Shown here in pieces: positions 1-5,660 of a DNA stretch of 5,660 nt. Position 1 is the stretch's first letter, and every line of letters begins with the position of its first letter. The DNA is from Paracoccaceae bacterium. GTDB taxonomy: Bacteria; Pseudomonadota; Alphaproteobacteria; Rhodobacterales; Rhodobacteraceae. The notes beneath the pieces were generated by a model. That model was not told where the DNA came from. It did not search any database and was given only the letters and a program-made list of their open reading frames with translations. The translations under genes were made by a program, and so were the position numbers. The stretch spans positions 1-5,660 of the forward strand of contig JABGTH010000076.1 in NCBI GenBank assembly GCA_018647275.1, written 5' to 3'.

Positions 1-1
1 A

Positions 2-106
2 TCGGTTTTTTACCAACAAATGTCGCAAAATGAAGTTTTCCGAGTGTTTCGAAATAGCCATATTCCTAAAGAACCTCTAAGCTTTTTTGAAGCCATGGCC
101 CGTTAG
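2..106 (+). CDS. Possible C-terminal end of an unidentified protein (partial)
   Basis: This reading frame is open from the left edge of the window and ends at a TAG at 104-106, giving 34 residues that finish in PLSFFEAMAR. The composition is plausible for protein: mixed hydrophobic, basic and polar residues, with no low-complexity run. I do not recognise the family. A second plus frame is also open from base 3 to a stop at 78-80, so the choice of frame is weak. It lies 338 bases before the ATPase gene and in the same direction. A TAGGCG/CGCCTA inverted repeat (104-109 and 134-139) begins at its stop codon but has no T-tract, so it is not a clear terminator. It could equally be non-coding. Confidence 0.3.
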   Translation, partial: SVFYQQMSQNEVFRVFRNSHIPKEPLSFFEAMAR

Positions 107-369
107 GCGGATCGGCCAAAGACGTGTCGAATACGCCTAGATCGTCTTGCATTTACGTTATCCTCAATTGCTCGCTTCCACCTTTTGTTGGTGGGTTCTG
201 GGTTGGGGATACCCCTACAATATGGCGAAGTTTTGTAGGACATCGTCGAATTTTCGGCCTTTTGGGGTGTAAAAAAGTTTTTATTACAGGCACTTCTCTT
301 TCTGAGGTGATTTTTCTGTCTGCGGTTGTAATTCGGGCGCGACCTCGTTGGTTTCGTTTGCAGAAAAAA

Positions 370-402
370 TTGACCGCATAATTTGGGTTCTAGGGTTGAC
401 CG
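370..402 (+). promoter_or_regulatory. Direct repeat TTGACCG upstream of the ATPase gene; possible -35 element or operator
   Basis: TTGACCG occurs at 370-376 and again at 396-402, starting 26 bases apart, and the second copy ends 42 bases before the ATPase start codon. TTGACC resembles a sigma-70 -35 hexamer. No good -10 hexamer lies 16-18 bases after either copy; the nearest for the second copy is ACCAAT at 419-424. The repeat could also be a pair of half-sites for a regulator. Its role is a guess. Confidence 0.2.
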
Positions 403-431
403 ATGCGTCAGGCAATGCACCAATAGAACGT

Positions 432-437
432 AGGGAG
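432..437 (+). promoter_or_regulatory. Ribosome binding site of the MoxR-type ATPase gene
   Basis: AGGGAG lies 7 bases before the ATG at 445, a good Shine-Dalgarno match and spacing. It fixes the start of the ATPase gene. Confidence 0.75.
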
Positions 438-444
438 ACTGCCA

Positions 445-1356
445 ATGAATAAAATTTTATCTATCGATGCAGTCCAATCCATGCTTGCAGAACAGGGATA
501 CATCTGCAGCCGCGCGCTAGGAACGGTTGTTTTCCTGTCTCTCAAGCTGGGTCGGCCGCTTTTCTTGGAAGGCGAGGCCGGCGTTGGCAAAACGGAAATC
601 GCGAAAGCGTTGGCCGCGAGTATGGGCAAACGACTTATTCGGTTACAATGTTATGAAGGATTGGACGCCGCGACGGCCGTCTATGAGTGGAACTTTCCTG
701 CTCAAATGATCGCGATCCGCACTGCAGAGGCGTCAGGTGGCACGGACCGAGTAGCGCTTCAGGCAGAGTTATTTAGCGATGAATTCTTGATTGAACGTCC
801 GTTACTGCAAGCGATGCGTCCTGACAAAAATGGCGCGCCCGTGCTTTTGATCGATGAACTTGACCGAACCGATGAGCCATTCGAGGCCTTCTTGTTAGAG
901 GCACTTAGTGATTTTCAGGTGACGATCCCAGAACTTGGTACGATCAAGGCACCAGAACCGCCCATTGTTATTGTAACATCTAACCGCACCCGCGAAGTTC
1001 ATGATGCCCTCAAGCGGCGTTGTCTTTATCATTGGGTCGATTATCCAAATTTCGAACGGGAAATGGAAATTCTAACGGCGCAGGCACCAGAAGCTGCGGA
1101 AACTTTAAGCCGGGAAATAGTTGCTTTTGTTCAGCATCTTAGGACAGAAGACCTATTCAAAAAACCAGGCGTCGCAGAGACGATTGATTGGGCAAAATGT
1201 TTGTTGGCGCTAGATATTATCGCGTTAAGTCCAGAAGCCATCGCAGACACATTGGGCGCCATTCTCAAGTACCAAGATGATATTACAAAACTGCATGGAG
1301 CTGAAGCGAAACGGATATTGGATCAGGCCAAAACGTCCTTAGAGCAATCACAGTGA
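445..1356 (+). CDS. MoxR-family AAA+ ATPase, CoxD-like
   Basis: This is a 303-residue cytoplasmic AAA+ ATPase of the MoxR type. Visible motifs are Walker A GEAGVGKT (43-50), the CoxD-like stretch LQCYEGLDAATAVYEWNF (67-84), Walker B LLIDELD (134-140), sensor 1 TSNRTRE (178-184) and an arginine-finger region ALKRRCLY (188-195). A helical lid-like C-terminal part follows. Length is normal for the family. Members use ATP hydrolysis to remodel partner proteins, usually together with a VWA-domain protein; CoxD does this during maturation of the CO dehydrogenase active site. Here the VWA gene follows 57 bases downstream on the same strand, so the two probably form an operon. No molybdenum-enzyme gene is present, so the substrate is unknown. 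The ATG has a good ribosome binding site. The family call is secure; a role in CO oxidation is not. Confidence 0.95.
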   Translation: MNKILSIDAVQSMLAEQGYICSRALGTVVFLSLKLGRPLFLEGEAGVGKTEIAKALAASMGKRLIRLQCYEGLDAATAVYEWNFPAQMIAIRTAEASGGTDRVALQAELFSDEFLIERPLLQAMRPDKNGAPVLLIDELDRTDEPFEAFLLEALSDFQVTIPELGTIKAPEPPIVIVTSNRTREVHDALKRRCLYHWVDYPNFEREMEILTAQAPEAAETLSREIVAFVQHLRTEDLFKKPGVAETIDWAKCLLALDIIALSPEAIADTLGAILKYQDDITKLHGAEAKRILDQAKTSLEQSQ

Positions 1357-1378
1357 TGGGCCCAAAAATAGCCATTTC

Positions 1379-1404
1379 AGGAGGCTGGGGCTAACCCCTC
1401 AAGG
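1379..1404 (+). promoter_or_regulatory. Distant Shine-Dalgarno and hairpin in the ATPase-VWA spacer
   Basis: A strong AGGAGG (1379-1384) lies 29 bases before the VWA start codon, too far for normal use, and no ATG, GTG or TTG lies at usable distance after it. Between them is a short hairpin, GGGG (1387-1390), loop CTAA, CCCC (1395-1398). An alternative pairing of GAGG (1381-1384) with CCTC (1397-1400) would cover the Shine-Dalgarno itself. The only closer candidate is a weak AAGG (1401-1404), 9 bases before the ATG. The spacer may therefore tune translation of the second gene. This is inferred from base pairing by eye. Confidence 0.3.
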
Positions 1405-1413
1405 CGCTCTTAT

Positions 1414-2673
1414 ATGGTTGAACATATCCCACTTGAACTGCCTGAAAACCCTAAATTAGCGGGTAATATAATGCATTTTTCCCGCGCATTGCGTCGTGCT
1501 GGGCTGCCGATTGGCCCGGGACGGGTCATAGATGCAGTCCGCGCAGTTCAAATTGCGGGATTTACGAACAAGCAGGACTTTTATTGGACGTTACATGCTT
1601 GTTTCGTCAACCGGCCCGAACACCGTGTCTTATATGCGCAGGTCTTTCGATTGTATTGGCGCGATCCCCAATATCTTGAGCATATGATGGCGGCGATGTT
1701 GCCAGCCATCCGTGGCGTTCAAGAAGAACGAAACGCGCAAGCGGCCGAAAAACGTGCGGCTGAGGCGTTGCTTGACGGTGCCGAAGCCCCAGTCGACCAG
1801 CCAGAGAAAGAACGCGAAGACAGCGAGATTGAGATTGATGCATCGTTGACTATCAGTACTGAAGAAAGGCTGCGTTCACTTGATTTCGAACAAATGAGCA
1901 CAGCTGAGATGGCCCAGGCCAAACGCATGCTGGCGCGGATAAAGCTGCCCGTTGACCCGATGATTTCACGGCGCACGCGATCATCCCAACGCGGTAGGGT
2001 TGATGCTGCTAAAACCCTGCGTGCTGCTATGCGAAAAGGAGGTGAGCTACACAAGGTGATGTACAAAACACCCCGTCATCGTTGGCCCAATATGGTTGTC
2101 CTCTGTGATATTTCGGGGTCTATGAGCCAATATTCACGTGCTGTGCTGCATTTTCTTCACGCTGTGAGCAACGCAAAGGGTGTGGGGTGGGCCAAAGTGC
2201 ATGCCTTCACATTTGGAACGCGTCTCACGAACATAACGCGGCATTTGCATCAGCGCGACGTGGACGCTGCATTGTCAGCCGCCGGGGCTGAGGCGCAAGA
2301 TTGGGAAGGTGGCACCCGGATCGGTGGGTGTCTTGAGGATTTCAATCGCGATTGGTCGCGGCGCGTCATGGGGCAGGGTTCTGTCGTGCTTTTGATCACT
2401 GATGGATTGGAACGTGCGGATACGGAGGTGTTAGCCAAACAGATGCAACGTCTACACCTCAGTTCAAAACGTTTAATTTGGCTGAACCCGTTGCTGAGAT
2501 GGGATGAGTTCTCCGCAAAAGCCCTCGGCATCAAAGTTATGTTGCCCCATGTGGATAGTTTTCGCGCAGGGCATTCGATTGCTTCACTTGAGGAACTGGC
2601 CGCTGTCATCTCACGAACTGACGATGTAGGGGAAAAGGCACGTTTAATGAGCGGGTTAGCTGAAAAAACGTGA
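1414..2673 (+). CDS. CoxE-like protein with a von Willebrand factor A domain
   Basis: This 419-residue protein has the layout of the CoxE-type VWA family. The N-terminal helical part contains ALRRAGLPIGPGRV (25-38). A charged, Ala/Glu/Lys-rich linker spans about 103-145. The C-terminal VWA domain starts near residue 226. The metal-ion-dependent adhesion site is complete: DISGS (232-236), Thr301 in GGTRIGG and Asp330 in LLITDGLER. There is no signal peptide or membrane segment, so it should be cytoplasmic. Such proteins partner a MoxR ATPase, with the VWA domain thought to recognise the client; CoxE is needed for CO dehydrogenase maturation. It follows the ATPase gene by 57 bases. The usual next gene in cox clusters (an XdhC/CoxF-type gene) is missing; purL converges instead. 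The ATG at 1414 is the first possible start after an in-frame stop at 1369 and matches the family's N-terminus, although its ribosome binding site is weak. Confidence 0.93.
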   Translation: MVEHIPLELPENPKLAGNIMHFSRALRRAGLPIGPGRVIDAVRAVQIAGFTNKQDFYWTLHACFVNRPEHRVLYAQVFRLYWRDPQYLEHMMAAMLPAIRGVQEERNAQAAEKRAAEALLDGAEAPVDQPEKEREDSEIEIDASLTISTEERLRSLDFEQMSTAEMAQAKRMLARIKLPVDPMISRRTRSSQRGRVDAAKTLRAAMRKGGELHKVMYKTPRHRWPNMVVLCDISGSMSQYSRAVLHFLHAVSNAKGVGWAKVHAFTFGTRLTNITRHLHQRDVDAALSAAGAEAQDWEGGTRIGGCLEDFNRDWSRRVMGQGSVVLLITDGLERADTEVLAKQMQRLHLSSKRLIWLNPLLRWDEFSAKALGIKVMLPHVDSFRAGHSIASLEELAAVISRTDDVGEKARLMSGLAEKT

Positions 2674-2677
2674 TGGA

Positions 2678-2703
2678 AGATGCCGACCGTCAGGCCGGCA
2701 TCT
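2678..2703. terminator. Hairpin between convergent genes, probable bidirectional terminator
   Basis: AGATGCCG (2678-2685) and CGGCATCT (2696-2703) form a perfect 8-bp stem with a 10-base loop. It sits in the 47-base gap between the VWA stop codon and the purL stop codon. On the plus strand a T6 run (2717-2722) follows only after 13 bases. On the minus strand a T6 run (2668-2663) follows after 9 bases. Neither U-tract abuts the stem, so termination may be partial in both directions. Position between two convergent genes is the main support. Confidence 0.6.
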
Positions 2704-2720
2704 AAGTCTTGTAATATTTT

Positions 2721-4880
2721 TTAAGCGACTGCGGCAGCAAAACTGCTGCGGTAAACTTCAGACAGTTCGGACAATGGCGCGCTGCAATTGCCCATCCAAA
2801 CAGTTTCGCCAGTGAACTTACCGACAGAGTGCAAAGGCACGCCAGCTTGTGCAGCTGCTAACATTAAACCTTCTGCCTGATCAAAATTACAGGCGATCAA
2901 ATAACGTGCTTGGTCTTCACCAAACAATGTTGGGGTATCGTCACTGTCTAGCCAAACACCAACGTTAGATGCTTCTGCCAATTCGAACGCTGCCAAGGCA
3001 AGACCGCCATCGCTAAGGTCAGTACAAGCTGTGATCATCTCGCGGTTGTCACGGATAAACTGGCCGTGTTTTGCTTCGGCATCAAGATCCACAGCAGGGG
3101 CGTCGCCCTCAACGCGGCTGAACACTTCGGCAAGCAATGCGGACTGGCCTAGGTGGCCTGTCGTGTCGCCCAAGACAAGCGCAACATGGCCGTCACGAAC
3201 TTCGTTGCCGATGATATCATCAACGTGCTTGATCAGACCAACGGCCCCGATTGTTGGCGTTGGCAAAATGCCATTACCGTCAGTTTCATTGTAAAGGGAC
3301 ACGTTACCCGAAACGATTGGCATGTCCAACGCGGTAACAGCTGCTGAAATTCCTTGGATCGCTCCAACGAACTGGCCCATGATTTCTGGCTTCTCGGGGT
3401 TGCCAAAGTTCATGTTGTCCGTCGTAGCCAATGGGGTCGCACCAACTGCGCATAGATTGCGGTATGCTTCAGCGACTGCTTGTTTGCCGCCTTCAACTGG
3501 GTTGGCTTTGACGTAGCGCGGTGTCACGTCTGAGGTGAAGGCCAATGCCTTGTCGGTACCGTGAATACGAACGATGCCAGAACCAATGCCAGGTGTGCGG
3601 GCACTATCTGCCATAACCATGGTATCATATTGCTCATAAACCCATTGTTTAGCCGCATAATTTGGGCTGGAGATCAAGGCGCGAAGGCCATCAATTGGGT
3701 CAATACCTGGAACGTCAGCAAGTGGTTCAGCTGCGGGTGTTGTTACCCAAGGGCGGTCATATTCAGGTGCCGTGCCAGCAAGGGTTTTCAAAGGTAAGTC
3801 AGCTTTAGTTACGCCGTTATGAACGATGTGAAAACGATCTTCAGCGATGGTTTCGCCAACGATAGCGAAATCTAGATCCCACTTGTCGAAGACTGCTTTG
3901 GCTTCTGCTTCAAGTTCCGGCTTTAGAACCATCAACATACGCTCTTGGGACTCAGAAAGCATCATTTCGTAAGCGGTCATGTGCTCTTCACGGACTGGCA
4001 CATTTTCGAGGTGCAGACGCACGCCCAATCCGCCTTTGTCGCCCATTTCAACCGCGGAACATGTGAGGCCAGCGGCCCCCATATCCTGGATTGAAATAAC
4101 CGCACCAGTTTGCATTAGCTCTAGCGTGGCTTCCATCAGGCGTTTTTCAGTGAAAGGGTCACCAACCTGAACGGTAGGGCGTTTTTCTTCAATAGTATCA
4201 TCGAATTCCGCTGATGCCATTGTTGCGCCGCCAACGCCGTCGCGGCCCGTTTTCGCGCCAAGATAAACAACAGGCATACCAATACCAGAAGCTGCTGAAT
4301 AAAAGATTTTGTCTGCGTCCGCTAATCCAGCTGCAAACGCGTTTACAAGGCAGTTGCCGTTGTAAGCTGGGTCAAAGCGCACTTCGCCGCCAACACATGG
4401 CACACCAAAGCAGTTGCCGTATCCGCCAACGCCTGCGACCACGCCGTTCACCAACTGTTTTGTTTTGTGATGTGATGGTTCACCGAACGACAGGGAGTTC
4501 ATTGATGCGATAGGACGCGCGCCCATTGTAAATACATCGCGCAGGATGCCACCAACGCCAGTTGCGGCACCTTGGTACGGTTCAATGTAGGATGGGTGGT
4601 TGTGACTTTCCATTTTGAAAACAACAGCTTGTCCGTCACCAATATCAACAACACCAGCGTTTTCGCCAGGGCCGCAGATAACCTGTGGACCAGTTGTTGG
4701 CAGTGTCTTTAGCCAGATTTTGGAGGATTTGTAAGAACAGTGCTCGTTCCACATAGCTGAGAAAATACCAAGCTCAGTGAAGGTTGGCTCGCGTCCTACA
4801 ATCTCAAGAATACGTTCGTATTCATCAGGGCTTAGCCCGTGCTTGGCGATAAGATCTGGTGTGATCGCAGGCTCTGTCAT
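2721..4880 (-). CDS. purL: Phosphoribosylformylglycinamidine synthase, large subunit PurL
   Basis: This 719-residue protein is the stand-alone (small-type) PurL. It catalyses the ATP-dependent conversion of FGAR to FGAM in de novo purine synthesis, using ammonia delivered by the separate glutaminase PurQ, with PurS as a third subunit. Neither partner gene is in the window. Visible signatures are FSAMWNEHCSYK (40-51) with the presumed catalytic His47, the MESHNHPSYIEP stretch (90-101) followed by the Gly-rich GAATGVGG, SESQERML (309-316), the TTDNMNFGNPEKPE region near 485-497, GDTTGHLGQS near 570 and DLSDGGLALAAFE near 620-632. The two related ATP-binding halves are complete. The frame is open 86 codons further upstream, but that extension lacks family features. 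The chosen ATG starts MTEPAITPDL and has GAGGGA 9 bases before it. The gene converges with the VWA gene. Confidence 0.98.
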   Translation of the reverse strand: MTEPAITPDLIAKHGLSPDEYERILEIVGREPTFTELGIFSAMWNEHCSYKSSKIWLKTLPTTGPQVICGPGENAGVVDIGDGQAVVFKMESHNHPSYIEPYQGAATGVGGILRDVFTMGARPIASMNSLSFGEPSHHKTKQLVNGVVAGVGGYGNCFGVPCVGGEVRFDPAYNGNCLVNAFAAGLADADKIFYSAASGIGMPVVYLGAKTGRDGVGGATMASAEFDDTIEEKRPTVQVGDPFTEKRLMEATLELMQTGAVISIQDMGAAGLTCSAVEMGDKGGLGVRLHLENVPVREEHMTAYEMMLSESQERMLMVLKPELEAEAKAVFDKWDLDFAIVGETIAEDRFHIVHNGVTKADLPLKTLAGTAPEYDRPWVTTPAAEPLADVPGIDPIDGLRALISSPNYAAKQWVYEQYDTMVMADSARTPGIGSGIVRIHGTDKALAFTSDVTPRYVKANPVEGGKQAVAEAYRNLCAVGATPLATTDNMNFGNPEKPEIMGQFVGAIQGISAAVTALDMPIVSGNVSLYNETDGNGILPTPTIGAVGLIKHVDDIIGNEVRDGHVALVLGDTTGHLGQSALLAEVFSRVEGDAPAVDLDAEAKHGQFIRDNREMITACTDLSDGGLALAAFELAEASNVGVWLDSDDTPTLFGEDQARYLIACNFDQAEGLMLAAAQAGVPLHSVGKFTGETVWMGNCSAPLSELSEVYRSSFAAAVA

Positions 4881-4889
4881 GTGCCTAAT

Positions 4890-4895
4890 TCCCTC
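4890..4895 (-). promoter_or_regulatory. Ribosome binding site of purL
   Basis: Reading the minus strand, GAGGGA (4895 down to 4890) precedes the ATG at 4880 by 9 bases. It decides the start, because the frame stays open for 86 more codons upstream. Confidence 0.7.
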
Positions 4896-5328
4896 GAATT
4901 TACAAAGATTGGGTGTTTCATACAGGCTGATGCGGATGGGGGAAAGGGGCGTTACACGAAACATTGGGAGCAAGTTGTGCACGGGGCGTTCGGAGCCTGT
5001 TTTAGGCTCAAACGCACAGTTTGACCGCCAATCTATACATTTAACCTCAGTGAAAAAGACGGGCAAACAGGCTGTATCGGCCAGAACGTACATTTCTGAA
5101 CGTAAACTGCACATTTTAGCAGGTTTGTACGCGTTCATTAGTTGTTTAGACCGCGGATGCGTTAAAGTTTGTCAGGGTACATTAACTTTTGAGTTAGGTT
5201 TGATAGCTCACCCGCTTAATTGCCAGTACCGGAAAATTTAGAAGTCTGGTTACATCAAATCGCGGTTGTATATTTTGGACGCAATTTGAGGTCGCCAGGG
5301 ACATCAAAATCCTGCTCAAAAAAAGCCG
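4896..5328. other. Non-coding region upstream of purL
   Basis: I see no credible gene in this stretch; the open frames on either strand have no family motif. It should contain the purL promoter. A TATAGA hexamer on the minus strand (5036 down to 5031) could be a -10 box, but there is no good -35 at 16-18 bases. An inverted repeat AAAGTT/AACTTT (5164-5169 and 5184-5189, 14-base centre) could be an operator or chance in AT-rich sequence. The purL leader hairpin at 4987-5014 is listed separately. I recognise no known purine riboswitch core here. Confidence 0.5.
4987..5014 (-). promoter_or_regulatory. Hairpin in the probable purL leader
   Basis: On the minus strand GAGCCT (5009-5004), loop AAAAC and AGGCTC (4998-4993) make a perfect 6-bp stem. 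Below a small 1-by-2 internal loop, CGTT (5014-5011) pairs with AACG (4990-4987), giving about 10 base pairs in all. It lies about 106 bases before the purL start codon. There is no U-tract after it (CCCCGTGC follows), so it is not an intrinsic terminator. It could be a leader structure that affects purL expression, or an incidental repeat. Confidence 0.35.
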
Positions 5329-5357
5329 AAAAAAAAGGCCGAGCGCAAAGCTCGGCC
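5329..5357 (-). terminator. Strong intrinsic terminator of the small RNA / lysR transcript
   Basis: On the minus strand GGCCGAGC (5357-5350), loop TTTGC and GCTCGGCC (5344-5337) form a perfect 8-bp GC-rich stem followed directly by T8 (5336-5329). A second T7 run follows at 5324-5318. It ends minus-strand transcription coming from lysR and the RNA candidate, and separates them from purL. Confidence 0.92.
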
Positions 5358-5423
5358 AAGTCCAACAGGGAGGTGAAGGCGGGATACAGGGAAGTACCCG
5401 CCACCTTCAAAGAGGGACTTAGT
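5329..5423 (-). ncRNA. Candidate small RNA, suhB/MmgR-like in architecture
   Basis: The minus strand folds into a compact RNA of about 95 bases. AAGTCC (5420-5415) pairs with GGACTT (5363-5358) as an outer helix. Inside it AGGT (5406-5403) and GGCGGG (5402-5397) pair with CCCGCC (5383-5378) and ACCT (5374-5371), with a 3-base bulge TTC. A UAC/GUA extension leaves a UUCCCU apical loop. The RNA ends in a strong intrinsic terminator. Three UCCCU motifs fall in or next to single-stranded parts and are complementary to Shine-Dalgarno cores such as AGGGA, suggesting a trans-acting antisense regulator. The layout resembles the alphaproteobacterial suhB/MmgR (alpha-r8) RNAs, from memory only. No clear sigma-70 promoter precedes it; it may be cut from the lysR 3' untranslated region. 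The exact 5' end is a guess. Confidence 0.6.
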
Positions 5424-5476
5424 GTTCAGAAACCGCCCAATCAATGTGCAATGTGCCCCATGGGGTGAAAACCCGA

Positions 5477-5493
5477 TATGCGTATAGTGCATA
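5477..5493. repeat. Inverted repeat just after the lysR stop codon
   Basis: TATGC (5477-5481) and GCATA (5489-5493) flank a 7-base centre GTATAGT, one base beyond the lysR stop codon. A palindrome CCCCATGGGG lies nearby at 5456-5465. There is no T-run, so it is not a clear terminator. It could be part of the small-RNA promoter region, an RNA processing site or chance. Confidence 0.25.
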
Positions 5494-5494
5494 C

Positions 5495-5660
5495 CTAGGT
5501 ATTCCCTTTGTTTCTTAGGTGCTTACGGAATATGATGATTTCTTCCTGAACGAAGTCACGGAAGGCGGAAATACGCTTGGAGTGCCTTAGCTCCTCTGGG
5601 TAGGCCAAAAACACAGGAACTTCAGCCGACTCAATCTCTGGCAACACGCGCACAAGGTCG
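5495..5660 (-). CDS. LysR-type transcriptional regulator, C-terminal end (partial)
   Basis: The minus strand at the right edge encodes the last 54 residues of a protein, ending at a TAG (5497-5495). It contains RVLPEIESAEVPVFLAYPEE and, further on, KRISAFRDFVQEEI. This is the typical end of the effector-binding (substrate-binding-like) domain of LysR regulators, where the last beta strand VPVFLAYP leads into the final helix. It closely matches roseobacter LysR proteins as I remember them. The DNA-binding N-terminus lies outside the window, so target genes and ligand cannot be read. The stop is followed by about 70 bases and then the small-RNA candidate on the same strand, with a shared terminator. 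Confidence 0.85.
   Translation of the reverse strand, partial: DLVRVLPEIESAEVPVFLAYPEELRHSKRISAFRDFVQEEIIIFRKHLRNKGNT

Larger units (their letters stand above)
107..444. other. AT-rich intergenic region with small inverted repeats; no convincing gene
   Basis: I see no credible gene here. The open frames on both strands lack recognisable motifs and have odd composition, for example a very basic, Asn/Arg-rich minus-strand frame across 103-423. The stretch contains three small hairpin candidates: CCACC/GGTGG (178-182 and 190-194), GGGG/CCCC with a 3-base loop (205-208 and 212-215), and CCTACAA/TTGTAGG (214-220 and 233-239). The last two share bases 214-215, so they would compete. The region should contain the promoter of the downstream ATPase/VWA operon, but I cannot find a good -35/-10 pair. 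Confidence 0.6.

Noticed and set aside
104..139. TAGGCG/CGCCTA inverted repeat as a terminator of the upstream gene
   Set aside because: The loop is 24 bases and no T-tract follows, so it does not meet the intrinsic terminator pattern.
124..381. 85-codon plus-strand open frame
   Set aside because: No family resemblance and no Shine-Dalgarno before its ATG; it fits random open frame in the spacer better.
103..423. 106-codon minus-strand open frame
   Set aside because: Very basic, Asn/Arg-rich composition, no recognisable motif, and it crosses the hairpin cluster and the presumed promoter region of the ATPase operon.
1719..2066. Minus-strand open frames inside the VWA gene
   Set aside because: Ser/Arg-rich shadow of the charged linker of the well-supported plus-strand gene.
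4777..5241. 154-codon plus-strand open frame
   Set aside because: It begins inside purL on the opposite strand and continues over the purL leader; no motif or Shine-Dalgarno supports it.
5220..5468. 82-codon plus-strand open frame
   Set aside because: It runs antisense through the small RNA and its terminator; its Lys-rich part is only the A-tract of the terminator read in the plus direction.
1..5660. CRISPR arrays, tRNA or rRNA genes, insertion sequences, defence systems
   Set aside because: No regularly spaced repeats, no cloverleaf or rRNA core sequence, and no transposase or nuclease motif were seen by eye on either strand.

Overview
The window looks like chromosomal DNA of a marine Roseobacter-type alphaproteobacterium (family Rhodobacteraceae, or a close relative) with fairly low GC for that group. 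This rests on the PurL sequence, on the C-terminal end of a LysR regulator that closely resembles roseobacter regulators as I remember them, and on the MoxR/VWA pair. No database search was possible, so the taxonomy is an inference.

Layout from left to right. Bases 1-106 may hold the last codons of an unidentified plus-strand gene. Bases 107-444 are an AT-rich spacer with several small inverted repeats and no convincing gene. Then come two plus-strand genes that probably form one operon. The first (445-1356) encodes a MoxR/CoxD-type AAA+ ATPase, and the second (1414-2673) a CoxE-type protein with a von Willebrand factor A (VWA) domain. A hairpin at 2678-2703 separates this operon from the convergent minus-strand gene purL (2721-4880), which encodes the large subunit of phosphoribosylformylglycinamidine synthase. 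Upstream of purL is a 450-base non-coding stretch with a hairpin in the likely purL leader. Then comes a compact minus-strand RNA candidate (about 5423 down to 5329) ending in a textbook intrinsic terminator. The window closes with the C-terminal 54 codons of a LysR-type regulator on the minus strand.

How the parts work together. The ATPase and VWA protein are expected to act as a chaperone-like pair that remodels or matures a partner protein, as CoxD and CoxE do for CO dehydrogenase. No CO dehydrogenase or other molybdenum-enzyme gene is visible here, so their client is unknown. purL belongs to purine synthesis and is unrelated in function. The LysR fragment and the RNA candidate lie in the same direction, so the RNA could have its own promoter or be cut from the lysR 3' untranslated region.

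The most interesting item is the RNA candidate. It has an outer 6-bp helix, a bulged inner helix with a UUCCCU apical loop, three exposed UCCCU-type motifs and a strong terminator. It resembles the suhB/MmgR (alpha-r8) class of alphaproteobacterial small RNAs in architecture, but that assignment is from memory and needs a covariance-model search.
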